A DNA stretch of 6,028 nucleotides, from positions 1 through 6,028 of the forward strand of contig WRNX01000072.1 in assembly GCA_009776395.1 (NCBI GenBank), given 5' to 3'. The DNA is from Lentimicrobiaceae bacterium. Lineage in GTDB: Bacteria > Bacteroidota > Bacteroidia > Bacteroidales > WCHB1-69. Both the position numbers and the translations under genes were made by a program. The notes beneath the pieces were generated by a model, which saw nothing but the letters and a program-made list of their open reading frames with translations, was not told the origin of the DNA and searched no databases. This document shows positions 1-6,028 of the stretch, piece after piece. Each line of letters starts with the position of its first letter. Position 1 is the stretch's first letter.

Positions 1-122
1 TCTTCAATGATGGGAGATAGAGCGCGGCACGGTCCGCACCACTGCGCCCAAAAGTCAATTACTACTAATTTGTCGCCTTTTACAAGCGTTTCAAAGTTGG
101 AATGGTCAATGTGTAAAGCCAT
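1..122 (-). CDS. trxA: Thioredoxin, N-terminal 40 residues (runs off left edge)
   Basis: Reading the minus strand from an ATG at 122 gives an open frame to the window edge with the start of a classical thioredoxin. The stretch VVIDFWAQWCGPC spans residues 20-32. It includes the buried Asp (D23, equivalent to Asp26 of E. coli Trx) and the redox pair C29/C32 in WCGPC, followed by R33 and a 'LSPIIE' helix start. Thioredoxins reduce protein disulfides in the cytoplasm and are recharged by thioredoxin reductase. There is no signal peptide or membrane anchor before the fold, so this is the cytoplasmic type, not a TlpA/ResA-like exported protein. The family is about 105 residues long, so roughly 60% lies outside the window. 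It is transcribed divergently from the GH3 gene. The family call is near certain; the symbol assumes it is the main thioredoxin and not a paralogue. Confidence 0.93.
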   Translation of the reverse strand, partial: MALHIDHSNFETLVKGDKLVVIDFWAQWCGPCRALSPIIE

Positions 123-158
123 AATTGTATTGTTTTTTTGTTAAAAATTTTTAAGTGG

Positions 159-189
159 CGAAGATATAGTTTTTTAAATATGAGTTAAA
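159..189 (-). promoter_or_regulatory. Candidate Bacteroidota-type promoter for the thioredoxin gene
   Basis: On the minus strand TTTA (189-186) is followed after 19 bases by TATCTTCG (166-159). The Bacteroidota housekeeping consensus is TTTG, about 19-21 bases, TAnnTTTG. This matches 3 of 4 bases at -33 and 5 of 6 fixed bases at -7, with correct spacing, and leaves a leader of about 30 bases before the ATG. No Shine-Dalgarno sequence is present, which is normal in this phylum. The match is by eye in AT-rich DNA, so a chance hit is possible. Confidence 0.38.
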
Positions 190-226
190 CTGACCGCAGA
201 AAAAACAGTAAGTAAGTGAAAAAATT

Positions 227-234
227 TATTTTTG
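227..234 (+). promoter_or_regulatory. Candidate -7 element for the GH3 gene (TATTTTTG)
   Basis: TATTTTTG is an exact match to the Bacteroidota -7 consensus TAnnTTTG and lies 62 bases before the GH3 start codon. A -33 TTTG would be expected near 204-208, but that stretch is A-rich with no TTG, so the promoter is only half supported. If it is used, transcription would begin near 240 and give a leader of roughly 55 bases. The divergent thioredoxin promoter candidate lies to its left without overlap. Confidence 0.35.
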
Positions 235-296
235 CTGCCGAATTAATTTCCTAAAACTCTCTCTACTTAAATTTAACACATTTATCATCTAATCCC

Positions 297-1808
297 ATGC
301 AACTCCTAAATGCCCCTATTCGTGCTTATTTCGGATATCGTGAAGAACGAATCGTTTCTTTGTACGAACACGCATTGGAAACGCAAGAAAAATGGTTTAC
401 TTATTTGATTCGTAATGGATTAAAAACCAAATTCGGACACGATTTCGGATTTACTCCCAATATGAGTTATGAAGCGTTTCGACGAAATGTTCCCATACAA
501 AACTACAATGCACTTTATCCTTATATTGAGCGCATTATTAAAGGCGAAGAGGATGTGCTTTGGAATGCAAAAGTGGAATGGATGGCAAAATCATCAGGAA
601 CTACGCAGGCAAAAAGCAAATTTATTCCGATAACTAACGATTCTCTTAAACTGAACAATTATCTCTCGGCTAAAGATTCTTTAACCTTTTATATAGAATT
701 GTTTCCGGAAACGGAAATGTTTGCAGGGAAAGGGATTACACTTGGCGGGAGCATCCAAAAAATGGAGATGGAAACCAAAGTAAAGTGCGGAGATATTTCT
801 GCTGTACTGATGGAAAATATGCCCGCCATTGGCGAATATTTGAAAGCTCCCCATAAAGATGTTTTATTAAATGATGACTGGAACACAAAACTTCATCTTA
901 TTGCAGAACATACGGTTAATGAAAATATTACTTCCATTTCAGGGGTGCCGTCATGGATGCTGTTGGTATTGAAAGAAGTGTTAAAAATATCAGGCAAACA
1001 ATCCATGTCGGAAGCCTGGCCCAACCTGGAAGTATTTTTTCATGGCGGTGTGGCATTTCATCCTTATAGAGAAGAATATACTAAAATGTTATCTCATTCC
1101 GTTTTCTTTATGAATATGTATAACGCTTCGGAAGGTTTTTTTGGATTACAGGATCAACGCTTTTGCGATGATTTGTTGTTGCTTACCGACAACGGTGTAT
1201 TCTATGAGTTTTTGGAGATAGATGAAATGGGCGTTACAAAAGAGCAAGCGATTCCTTTACAGGAAGTTAAGCTGCACCAGCAGTATGCGTTAGTGATGAC
1301 TACACCAGCCGGTTTGTGGAGATACGAGATAGGTGATACCATTATTTTCACCTCGCTGCGCCCTTACCGTTTTCAAATTACAGGAAGAACCACGCACTAT
1401 ATCAATGCTTTTGGGGAAGAGTTGATTATGGACAATGCCAACAAAGCGATAGCTGAAGCGTGCCGTAAAACCGGCGCTATTTTAACTGAATTTACTGCTG
1501 CCCCAACTTTTGTAAAAACCAATCAATCGGAAGGAAGGCATCAATGGCTCATCGAGTTTTCAAAACAACCTGATGATATTGAGAAATTTAGAACCGTATT
1601 AGATCAAACTTTAAAATCACTTAATTCCGATTATGAAGCAAAACGAACCGGAAATCTTTTACTTGATGAGCCGGAAATTATCATCGCCGCAGAGGGAACA
1701 TTTATGAAATGGCTGACAAAAAAGAACAAATTAGGAGGACAGTATAAAGTGCCAAGATTGCAGAATGACAGAGGGGTGATGGGGGAGATGAGGAGACATG
1801 AGATTTAA
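297..1808 (+). CDS. GH3-family acyl-adenylating enzyme (GH3 auxin-responsive promoter family protein)
   Basis: The 503-residue protein carries the nucleotide-binding landmarks of the GH3 branch of the firefly-luciferase/ANL superfamily in the usual order: SSGTT (99-103, in AKSSGTTQAKSKFIPIT), YNASEG (275-280, matching the YxxSE motif), RYEIGD (342-347, matching YRxGD), ITGR (361-364), and a C-terminal lid segment with LGGQYKVPRL (479-488). Plant GH3 enzymes adenylate a carboxylic acid such as indole-acetate or jasmonate and join it to an amino acid. Bacterial members are widespread in Bacteroidota but their substrates are not known to me, so only ATP-dependent carboxylate activation is safe to state. 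There is no signal peptide or membrane segment, so it is cytoplasmic. The N-terminus fits a full-length family start and no Shine-Dalgarno is seen. The last dozen residues (from R492) are unusual: they are encoded by G-rich purine DNA that runs into a repeat. A FadL-like barrel gene follows on the same strand. Confidence 0.9.
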   Translation: MQLLNAPIRAYFGYREERIVSLYEHALETQEKWFTYLIRNGLKTKFGHDFGFTPNMSYEAFRRNVPIQNYNALYPYIERIIKGEEDVLWNAKVEWMAKSSGTTQAKSKFIPITNDSLKLNNYLSAKDSLTFYIELFPETEMFAGKGITLGGSIQKMEMETKVKCGDISAVLMENMPAIGEYLKAPHKDVLLNDDWNTKLHLIAEHTVNENITSISGVPSWMLLVLKEVLKISGKQSMSEAWPNLEVFFHGGVAFHPYREEYTKMLSHSVFFMNMYNASEGFFGLQDQRFCDDLLLLTDNGVFYEFLEIDEMGVTKEQAIPLQEVKLHQQYALVMTTPAGLWRYEIGDTIIFTSLRPYRFQITGRTTHYINAFGEELIMDNANKAIAEACRKTGAILTEFTAAPTFVKTNQSEGRHQWLIEFSKQPDDIEKFRTVLDQTLKSLNSDYEAKRTGNLLLDEPEIIIAAEGTFMKWLTKKNKLGGQYKVPRLQNDRGVMGEMRRHEI

Positions 1809-1840
1809 AGATTTAAAGATTTAAAAATTTAAGATTTAAA
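1802..1840. repeat. GATTTAAA direct repeats over the GH3 stop codon
   Basis: GATTTAAA occurs three times head to tail (1802-1809, 1810-1817, 1818-1825) and again at 1833-1840 after a 7-base A/T spacer. The first copy contains the GH3 stop codon (TAA at 1806-1808), so the repeat overlaps the end of the gene. Because TTTAAA is self-complementary the array could form weak AT hairpins, but there is no GC stem, so I do not call it a terminator. It may be a simple-sequence expansion or part of a dispersed intergenic repeat; one window cannot tell. Confidence 0.8.
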
Positions 1841-1859
1841 ATATTTATGAAAAAATAAA

Positions 1860-1897
1860 ATCTGCGATAATCTGTTTAATCTGTGTTATCTGTGTGC
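1860..1897. repeat. Phased ATCTG repeat array upstream of the barrel gene
   Basis: ATCTG recurs at 1860, 1870, 1879 and 1888, a spacing of 10, 9 and 9 bases. The units are degenerate (ATCTGCGATA, ATCTGTTTA, ATCTGTGTT, ATCTGTGTGC). The near-helical period is notable. From memory, similar ATCTGTG-rich strings recur between genes in Bacteroidota genomes, which would make this one copy of a dispersed short repeat; that is recollection, not something this window shows. TATCTGTG (1887-1894) resembles a -7 element with one mismatch, but no -33 TTTG lies at the right distance. A run of nine A residues (1898-1906) follows directly. Confidence 0.65.
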
Positions 1898-1929
1898 AAA
1901 AAAAAACTTACAATAAAAAAACAATAATT

Positions 1930-3429
1930 ATGAATAAGTTCTTAAAAAAAATCAACATTTTAGTTTGCTTAATTGCATTCATTCAAATCAGCATGAACGC
2001 ACAAAATGAAGTAGATGCGCTTCGTTTTTCGGAATTAGACTGGCAAGGCACCGCTCGTTTTATGGGAGCAGGCAGAGCTTTCGGTGCGGTGGGCGCCGAG
2101 TTCTCAGCGCTCAATGTAAACCCCGCAGCCATAGGACTGTACAAAAAAAGCGAGGTAACCTTTTCTCCGGTAACTATCTCAATTTACAAAAATATGTCCA
2201 CTTATAATGGAAATCCCGTTCCAGCGCAAGCAATAAAATATAACCTCAACAGCGCAGGGATAGTATTGGCGGTTCCGGGTGTTTCCAGTACATTATGGAA
2301 AAAAATTCAGATAGGATTCGGTTATAACCGTATCAAAAACTTTAATAATACTTTTTCTATTGAAGGAAGAGGAAGCACCATTGGGTATGAATATGCCCAT
2401 GCAGCAGAAGGACTTGATTATAGAGATATTGATAATGTTAAAATATGGTCGGATGAGATGTACTACGCTTATGAATATTGGCTCATTTCTCCCAAGGAGG
2501 GAAGTTTTTCTTCATATTATCCTACCATGAAAGGGCTTGATATATTGCAATCCTCCTCTGTTACCCAAACCGGCGGAATTGATGAAATGATTTTTTCTCT
2601 CGGAACAAATTATGACGATAAATTGTTTCTCGGCGCTACCATTGGTGTGCCTTTTATTAATTTTACTGAAAATAGAACTTATATGGATACTAATGATAAT
2701 AGAGAATATGAAAATTATCATTTTATAAAGTTCAAGATGAATGAGAAACTTAGCGTACGCTCCACAGGTATCAATTTAAAATTGGGAATTATTTATCAAC
2801 CTGTTGATTTTCTACGTGTAGGAGTAGCATTTCATACCCCCACTTATTACGGAAATGTGAAAGATATTTTTGATAGAGAATTACATTTTGAAAAATGGGA
2901 ATATGTTGATACTCTTTTCCATAAAGGTACTTCTTCTTATAATCTCATTGATGGTGGTAATGAATTTAAATATTCGCTTACTACGCCATTGCGCGTTATG
3001 GCAAATGTTGCTTTTTTTATTGCGCAGCGCGCATTTATCAGCGCCGAGTATGAGTTTGCAGATTATAGTATGGCAAATATGTTTTCAGTTGATTATAACT
3101 TTACTGAAAAGAACAAAGCTATTAAAAATAAGTATGGCGCTTGTCACATTGCGCGTATTGGCGCAGAATTGAATGTAAGTCAGGTGTTTGCTATAAGAGT
3201 CGGATATAACTATATTTCCTCCCCTTATAAAAATGAGATCAACGATGGTTCAAAACATTATGCTTCTGCTGGATTTGGATTTAGAACGAATCATTTTTAC
3301 AGTGATTTTGCTTATGCTTTCACTATTTCCAAAGAAAAATACTGGATGTACGACCCTTTGTTTGTGAATGAAGTAAACAACCAATTTATCACACACAGAA
3401 TCATGTTGACAATGGGGGTGCGGTTTTAG
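1930..3429 (+). CDS. FadL/OmpP1/TodX-like outer-membrane beta-barrel protein
   Basis: Starting at ATG 1930 the 499-residue product has a clean signal peptide: MNKFLKK, a hydrophobic core (about residues 8-20), then SMNAQ with likely cleavage after A24. The mature N-terminus (DALRFSELDWQGTARFMGAGRAFGAVG, about 29-55) and FSALNVNPAAIGLY (58-71) match the N-terminal hatch region of Bacteroidota FadL/OmpP1-like proteins, including the NPA motif. The rest is alternating aromatic and polar beta-strands, for example GINLKLGIIYQPVDFLRVGVAFHTP (280-304). It ends in Phe (MLTMGVRF), the usual signal for barrel assembly. FadL-type proteins let hydrophobic molecules such as long-chain fatty acids or aromatics cross the outer membrane; this one's cargo is unknown. 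An in-frame GTG at 1894 would add 12 Lys-rich residues before the signal peptide and lies inside the ATCTG repeat, so I reject it. No Shine-Dalgarno is seen. The stop codon abuts the convergent peptidase gene. Confidence 0.86.
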   Translation: MNKFLKKINILVCLIAFIQISMNAQNEVDALRFSELDWQGTARFMGAGRAFGAVGAEFSALNVNPAAIGLYKKSEVTFSPVTISIYKNMSTYNGNPVPAQAIKYNLNSAGIVLAVPGVSSTLWKKIQIGFGYNRIKNFNNTFSIEGRGSTIGYEYAHAAEGLDYRDIDNVKIWSDEMYYAYEYWLISPKEGSFSSYYPTMKGLDILQSSSVTQTGGIDEMIFSLGTNYDDKLFLGATIGVPFINFTENRTYMDTNDNREYENYHFIKFKMNEKLSVRSTGINLKLGIIYQPVDFLRVGVAFHTPTYYGNVKDIFDRELHFEKWEYVDTLFHKGTSSYNLIDGGNEFKYSLTTPLRVMANVAFFIAQRAFISAEYEFADYSMANMFSVDYNFTEKNKAIKNKYGACHIARIGAELNVSQVFAIRVGYNYISSPYKNEINDGSKHYASAGFGFRTNHFYSDFAYAFTISKEKYWMYDPLFVNEVNNQFITHRIMLTMGVRF

Positions 3430-5475
3430 TTACCAAATCTGTGCGCGTTTTTCCGGCGGTAGCCACATATTGTCTCCCTCTTTTACATCAAACGCATTCA
3501 AAAATGGTTCGCAATGGGGCAGTGTTCCGTTTACGCGCCACTTGCTGAGCGAGTGCGGGTCAATTTTTGTTCTGCGTGCAATCTCTTCATCGCGTATATT
3601 GCCAGCCCAAACATTGGCGTAGGCAATGAAAAAACGTTGCTCCGGCGTAAATCCATCCATGACACCTTTAATTTTTCCTTCATTTTTTGCTTTTTGCAAC
3701 GCTTCGTAAGAGATGTTTACACCGCCGTTGTCTGCAATATTTTCGCCCAAAGTAAAAACGCCGTTGGCAAAAATTCCCGGAAGTACTTCAATTTGGTTGA
3801 AATGCTCAACTAATATTTGAGAACGCCCGTCAAAATTTGCAGCATCATCTTCTGTCCACCAATCGTTTAAGTTTCCAATTTTGTCATAGTTTCTACCTTG
3901 ATCATCAAATCCGTGGGTCATTTCGTGTCCGATGACTACGCCAATAGCGCCGTAATTTACGGCATCATCCGCTTTCATATCAAAGAATGGCGGTTGAAGA
4001 ATACCAGCAGGGAAACAGATTTCGTTGGTCGTTGGGTTATAGTATGCGTTCACAGTTTGCGGGGTCATTAACCAAACCATCGGGTCAACAGGTTTGCCAA
4101 TTTTACTGATTTGGTACTCATTTTCAAAACGTTCTGCACGCATTGCATTGGCATAATAACTTAATGCAGGGTCAATTTCCAAAGATGAATAATCACGCCA
4201 TGTATCAGGGTAGCCAATTTTTACAATCATGGCGTTCAGTTTGTCAATCGCTTTCTCTTTTGTTTCTTCCGACATCCATGTTAATTGATGAAATCTATCA
4301 GCCATCGCTAATTGAAGATTTTTTACCAAATGCAACATCCGTTCTTTTGCTTCGGCGGGGAAATATTTTTCCACGTACATTTGCCCTACCGCTTCGCCGA
4401 GCGAGCCATCCACTACGCTTACCACCCGTTTCCAGCGAGGTTGGTTCTCCTCTTTACCGGACAGTGTTTTTCCGTAAAAGTCAAAATTTGCATTTACAAA
4501 ATCTTCACTTAAAAACGGAGCCGCATCATTGATCATATTCCATGCCAAATAATCTTTTATAGTTTCCAAATTGGTGTTGTAAAGAATGTTGTTTAATCCG
4601 GATAAATAATCCACTTGAGCCACATTTACTTTTTCCAAGTTGTTTAATTGTAAAGATGTCAAGTAATTTTGAACAGAAAAATTGGGGATTAGCGTTTGAA
4701 ATTCGGATAAAGTTTTTGGATTATAAGTTTTATAGGGGTCTCTTTGGTCTTCTTTAGTCATAAAAATTTTCGCCATTTCGGTTTCCAAATTCATTACATC
4801 TTGCGCCATCAATTTTTCATTACCGCTCATTCCTTTCATTTCGGCGTAACCGGAAAGTACGAACATCTTTTCCATCAAAGTCAGATATGCCTCTCTAATG
4901 GGTTGTGACGCTTCTTCCAAGTAGTAGTCTCTGTCTCCGATTCCCAGTCCTGATTGCCAAATCCAGGCAATATTCATGCTGCTGTTTTCAGGGTCTGCTT
5001 CGCCAAAAACGCTAAAAAACGGACTGCTTCCGGATAGTTCCATGTCTGCCATAATTTTCGGAAGATCTTCCTTCGAATTCATATCCATTATTTTATCAAG
5101 TTCCCTTCGTAGCGGTGTTGCACCTTGTTTTTCAATGATTTCAGTATCCATCCCCATATTGTAGAGGTCGCCGATTTTTTGTTTGATGGAATTGATTTCA
5201 TGTTTTTGAGAGGCAATCGTAGTAATTAAATCTTTGAGTTGTTCCCTGTTCTCTTCGCCTAATTTGTCGAAACTTCCGTAGCGGGAGTATTCGCCTGTTA
5301 ATGGATTTTTGTCCATCCATCCGCCGCAGGCGTAAAGGAAGAAGTCGTCAGCCGGACTGACGGTAGTGTCTAAATTGGCAAAATTGATGCCTGAGGTTAA
5401 TTCTGTTTTTTTCATAGAACAGGAATAAGTGATAAAAATGAGCGCGGTCAATGCGCAAAACAGTGTTTTTTTCAT
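3430..5475 (-). CDS. pepO: M13-family zinc metallopeptidase (PepO/neprilysin-like), lipoprotein
   Basis: The 681-residue protein is a full-length M13 endopeptidase. Zinc ligands are H517 and H521 in HEMTH (517-521), with catalytic E518. The third ligand is E578 in GENIAD (577-582), with D582 supporting the site. NAYYNP (476-481) matches the substrate backbone-binding NA(F/Y)Y motif. H641 and R647 in DPHSLSKWR match neprilysin His711 and Arg717, with the same spacing of six. YACGGW (48-53) is the conserved N-terminal motif. The family cleaves short peptides, with access limited by a closed chamber. The N-terminus (MKKTLFCALTALIFITYSC) is a lipoprotein-type signal with probable lipidation at C19, although Thr at -3 is an unusual lipobox residue. 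No acidic run follows the Cys, so a periplasm-facing location is more likely than surface export. The protein ends in QIW, not the CxxW of animal enzymes. Length and active site are intact. Confidence 0.95.
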   Translation of the reverse strand: MKKTLFCALTALIFITYSCSMKKTELTSGINFANLDTTVSPADDFFLYACGGWMDKNPLTGEYSRYGSFDKLGEENREQLKDLITTIASQKHEINSIKQKIGDLYNMGMDTEIIEKQGATPLRRELDKIMDMNSKEDLPKIMADMELSGSSPFFSVFGEADPENSSMNIAWIWQSGLGIGDRDYYLEEASQPIREAYLTLMEKMFVLSGYAEMKGMSGNEKLMAQDVMNLETEMAKIFMTKEDQRDPYKTYNPKTLSEFQTLIPNFSVQNYLTSLQLNNLEKVNVAQVDYLSGLNNILYNTNLETIKDYLAWNMINDAAPFLSEDFVNANFDFYGKTLSGKEENQPRWKRVVSVVDGSLGEAVGQMYVEKYFPAEAKERMLHLVKNLQLAMADRFHQLTWMSEETKEKAIDKLNAMIVKIGYPDTWRDYSSLEIDPALSYYANAMRAERFENEYQISKIGKPVDPMVWLMTPQTVNAYYNPTTNEICFPAGILQPPFFDMKADDAVNYGAIGVVIGHEMTHGFDDQGRNYDKIGNLNDWWTEDDAANFDGRSQILVEHFNQIEVLPGIFANGVFTLGENIADNGGVNISYEALQKAKNEGKIKGVMDGFTPEQRFFIAYANVWAGNIRDEEIARRTKIDPHSLSKWRVNGTLPHCEPFLNAFDVKEGDNMWLPPEKRAQIW

Positions 5476-5535
5476 TATATAAATATTTTGTTATTAATTA
5501 ATTATGATTTTTTTGAGAGATGCATAAAACGGTGG

Positions 5536-5543
5536 CAAAATAA
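5536..5543 (-). promoter_or_regulatory. Weak candidate -7 element for the M13 peptidase gene
   Basis: The minus strand reads TTATTTTG here, one base off TAnnTTTG, about 60 bases before the peptidase ATG. No TTTG lies 19-21 bases upstream; the nearest is 27 bases away (5574-5571 on the minus strand). The leader is strongly A/T-rich and lacks a Shine-Dalgarno sequence. It is a tentative call. Confidence 0.2.
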
Positions 5544-5613
5544 CATAAAATTTTCGGAAATGAAGGTTGACAAAAAACAAAAAAAGTAAAAGATATTGTT
5601 TCTAAAATTATTA

Positions 5614-5621
5614 TTATTTTG
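5614..5621 (+). promoter_or_regulatory. Weak candidate -7 element for the CNNM gene
   Basis: TTATTTTG followed by CA lies 21 bases before the CNNM start codon. It differs from TAnnTTTG by one base; TTTG followed by CA is common at Bacteroidota -7 sites. A TTG at 5596-5598 is only 15 bases upstream, shorter than the usual 19-21, and a TTGACA at 5567-5572 is too far away to pair with it. Placement right before the gene, with a short leader, is the main support. Confidence 0.25.
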
Positions 5622-5642
5622 CAACCTCTTAATTATTAAAGT

Positions 5643-6028
5643 ATGGTTTTACTTTTTTTCTATTTGGGGTTTGCCTTAATCATCTCATTTATTTGTTCTA
5701 TAATGGAAGCCGCACTCTTATCTGTGCCCTTTTCGTTCATCAATATGAAAGAATTGGAAGGAAACAAAGCGGCGGCGGTGTTGAAATTATTAAAAGAAAA
5801 CATTAATAAACCATTGGCGGCAATATTATCGTTTAATACCGTTGCCAATGTTATTGGTGCGGCAGGGGTGGGCGCACAGGCAGCAATTGTTCTGCAAAAT
5901 GTTCCTTTTGGTGTGATTTCGGGAATTTTAACTTTGTTATTGTTGGTTTTTTCGGAAATTGTTCCTAAAACTATCGGTGCCCGATTTTGCAAATCTATTG
6001 CCTTACACATAGTTTTTCCGTTAAAGTG
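5643..6028 (+). CDS. CNNM/DUF21 (CorC/HlyC-type) transmembrane transporter, N-terminal part (runs off right edge)
   Basis: The ATG at 5643 is the first after an in-frame TAA (5637-5639) and opens a frame that stays clear to the edge, giving 128 residues. These are the DUF21/CNNM membrane domain: a first membrane helix (about 1-19) running into SIMEAALLS (19-27, the family's SxxE(T/A)ALLS site), a cytoplasmic-type stretch (about 30-56), NTVANVIGAAGVGAQA (65-80) in the second helix region, and a third helix (about 89-104) ending in the hallmark SEIVPKTIGA (104-113). Relatives move or sense Mg2+ and Co2+ and usually carry CBS domains, sometimes also a CorC/HlyC domain, further downstream. The GAAGVGAQA signature suggests the short form of about 350 residues and not GldE, the gliding-linked DUF21 protein, but the missing C-terminus would decide. 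It is divergent from the peptidase gene, with 167 bases between them. Confidence 0.9.
   Translation, partial: MVLLFFYLGFALIISFICSIMEAALLSVPFSFINMKELEGNKAAAVLKLLKENINKPLAAILSFNTVANVIGAAGVGAQAAIVLQNVPFGVISGILTLLLLVFSEIVPKTIGARFCKSIALHIVFPLK

Noticed and set aside
689..886. Minus-strand open frame of 65 codons
   Set aside because: It is antisense to the well-supported GH3 gene, has no recognisable domain and no promoter or start context.
1802..1850. AT-rich inverted symmetry as a terminator for the GH3 gene
   Set aside because: TTTAAA words pair with each other but there is no GC-containing stem and no U-run after a stable hairpin. It is better described as direct repeats.
2512..2721. Minus-strand open frame of 69 codons
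   Set aside because: It lies antisense within the barrel gene. Its Ile-rich look comes from reverse-reading AT-rich strand codons, and nothing supports expression.
2870..3172. Plus-strand open frame of 100 codons with hydrophobic, membrane-like stretches
   Set aside because: It is a shifted frame inside the barrel gene. The hydrophobicity follows from reading beta-strand codons out of frame, and the barrel frame is continuous and family-matching.
3514..3813. Plus-strand open frame of 99 codons
   Set aside because: It is antisense to the C-terminal catalytic part of the M13 peptidase, whose zinc-site residues are conserved in the opposite frame.
4143..4532. Two overlapping plus-strand open frames (129 and 66 codons)
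   Set aside because: Both are antisense to the M13 gene and conflict with each other in frame. No domain or start signal is visible.
4976..5164. Plus-strand open frame of 62 codons
   Set aside because: It is antisense to the N-terminal half of the intact M13 peptidase, with no recognisable domain or start signal.
5567..5599. E. coli-style promoter TTGACA (5567) with TATTGT (5594)
   Set aside because: The 21-base spacing is too long for a sigma-70 promoter of that type, and Bacteroidota use a different -7/-33 consensus. The stretch between is A-rich, which makes such matches likely by chance.
5660..6010. Minus-strand open frame of 116 codons
   Set aside because: It is antisense to the CNNM/DUF21 gene, whose plus-strand translation shows SEIVPK and membrane helices. 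The antisense product resembles nothing.
1..6028. A hidden new defence, CRISPR, mobile or biosynthetic system
   Set aside because: I looked for spaced repeats, transposase or integrase motifs, terminal inverted repeats and small genes in the gaps. The five genes all belong to known families with intact motifs, and the gaps hold only promoter-like words and short AT repeats.

Overview
The window looks like ordinary chromosome from an AT-rich member of the Bacteroidota. The signs are start codons without Shine-Dalgarno sequences but with A/T-rich leaders, near-consensus TAnnTTTG -7 promoter elements, an exported protein whose signal peptide ends in the typical 'NAQ', and a set of families common in that phylum: a GH3-type adenylating enzyme, a FadL/OmpP1-like barrel, an M13 lipoprotein peptidase and a short CNNM/DUF21 transporter. 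I can place it no lower than phylum from the sequence alone.

Layout. The minus strand at 1-122 holds the first 40 codons of a thioredoxin with WCGPC, cut by the window edge. A divergent intergenic region (123-296) separates it from a complete GH3-family acyl-adenylating enzyme (297-1808, plus). That gene runs into AT-rich GATTTAAA repeats that overlap its stop codon, followed by a phased ATCTG repeat array. Next is a complete FadL-like outer-membrane barrel (best start 1930, to 3429, plus). It abuts, with no gap, the convergent M13 metallopeptidase lipoprotein gene (3430-5475, minus). A second divergent intergenic region (5476-5642) leads to the N-terminal half of a CNNM/DUF21 membrane protein (5643-6028, plus), cut by the right edge. 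No stretch over 300 bases lacks a gene.

How the genes may work together. Most look like independent housekeeping or envelope functions: cytoplasmic disulfide reduction, peptide cleavage by an envelope lipoprotein, and Mg2+/Co2+-type transport. The one plausible functional pair is the GH3 enzyme and the FadL-like channel, which lie on the same strand 121 bases apart: one could pass hydrophobic acids through the outer membrane and the other could adenylate carboxylates in the cytoplasm. This is inference from family and position only. I found no tRNA, rRNA, CRISPR array, insertion sequence or clear rho-independent terminator, and nothing that is convincingly a new multi-gene system. The points most worth following are the substrate-orphan GH3 enzyme, the repeat-like 3' end of its gene, and the repeat array upstream of the barrel gene.
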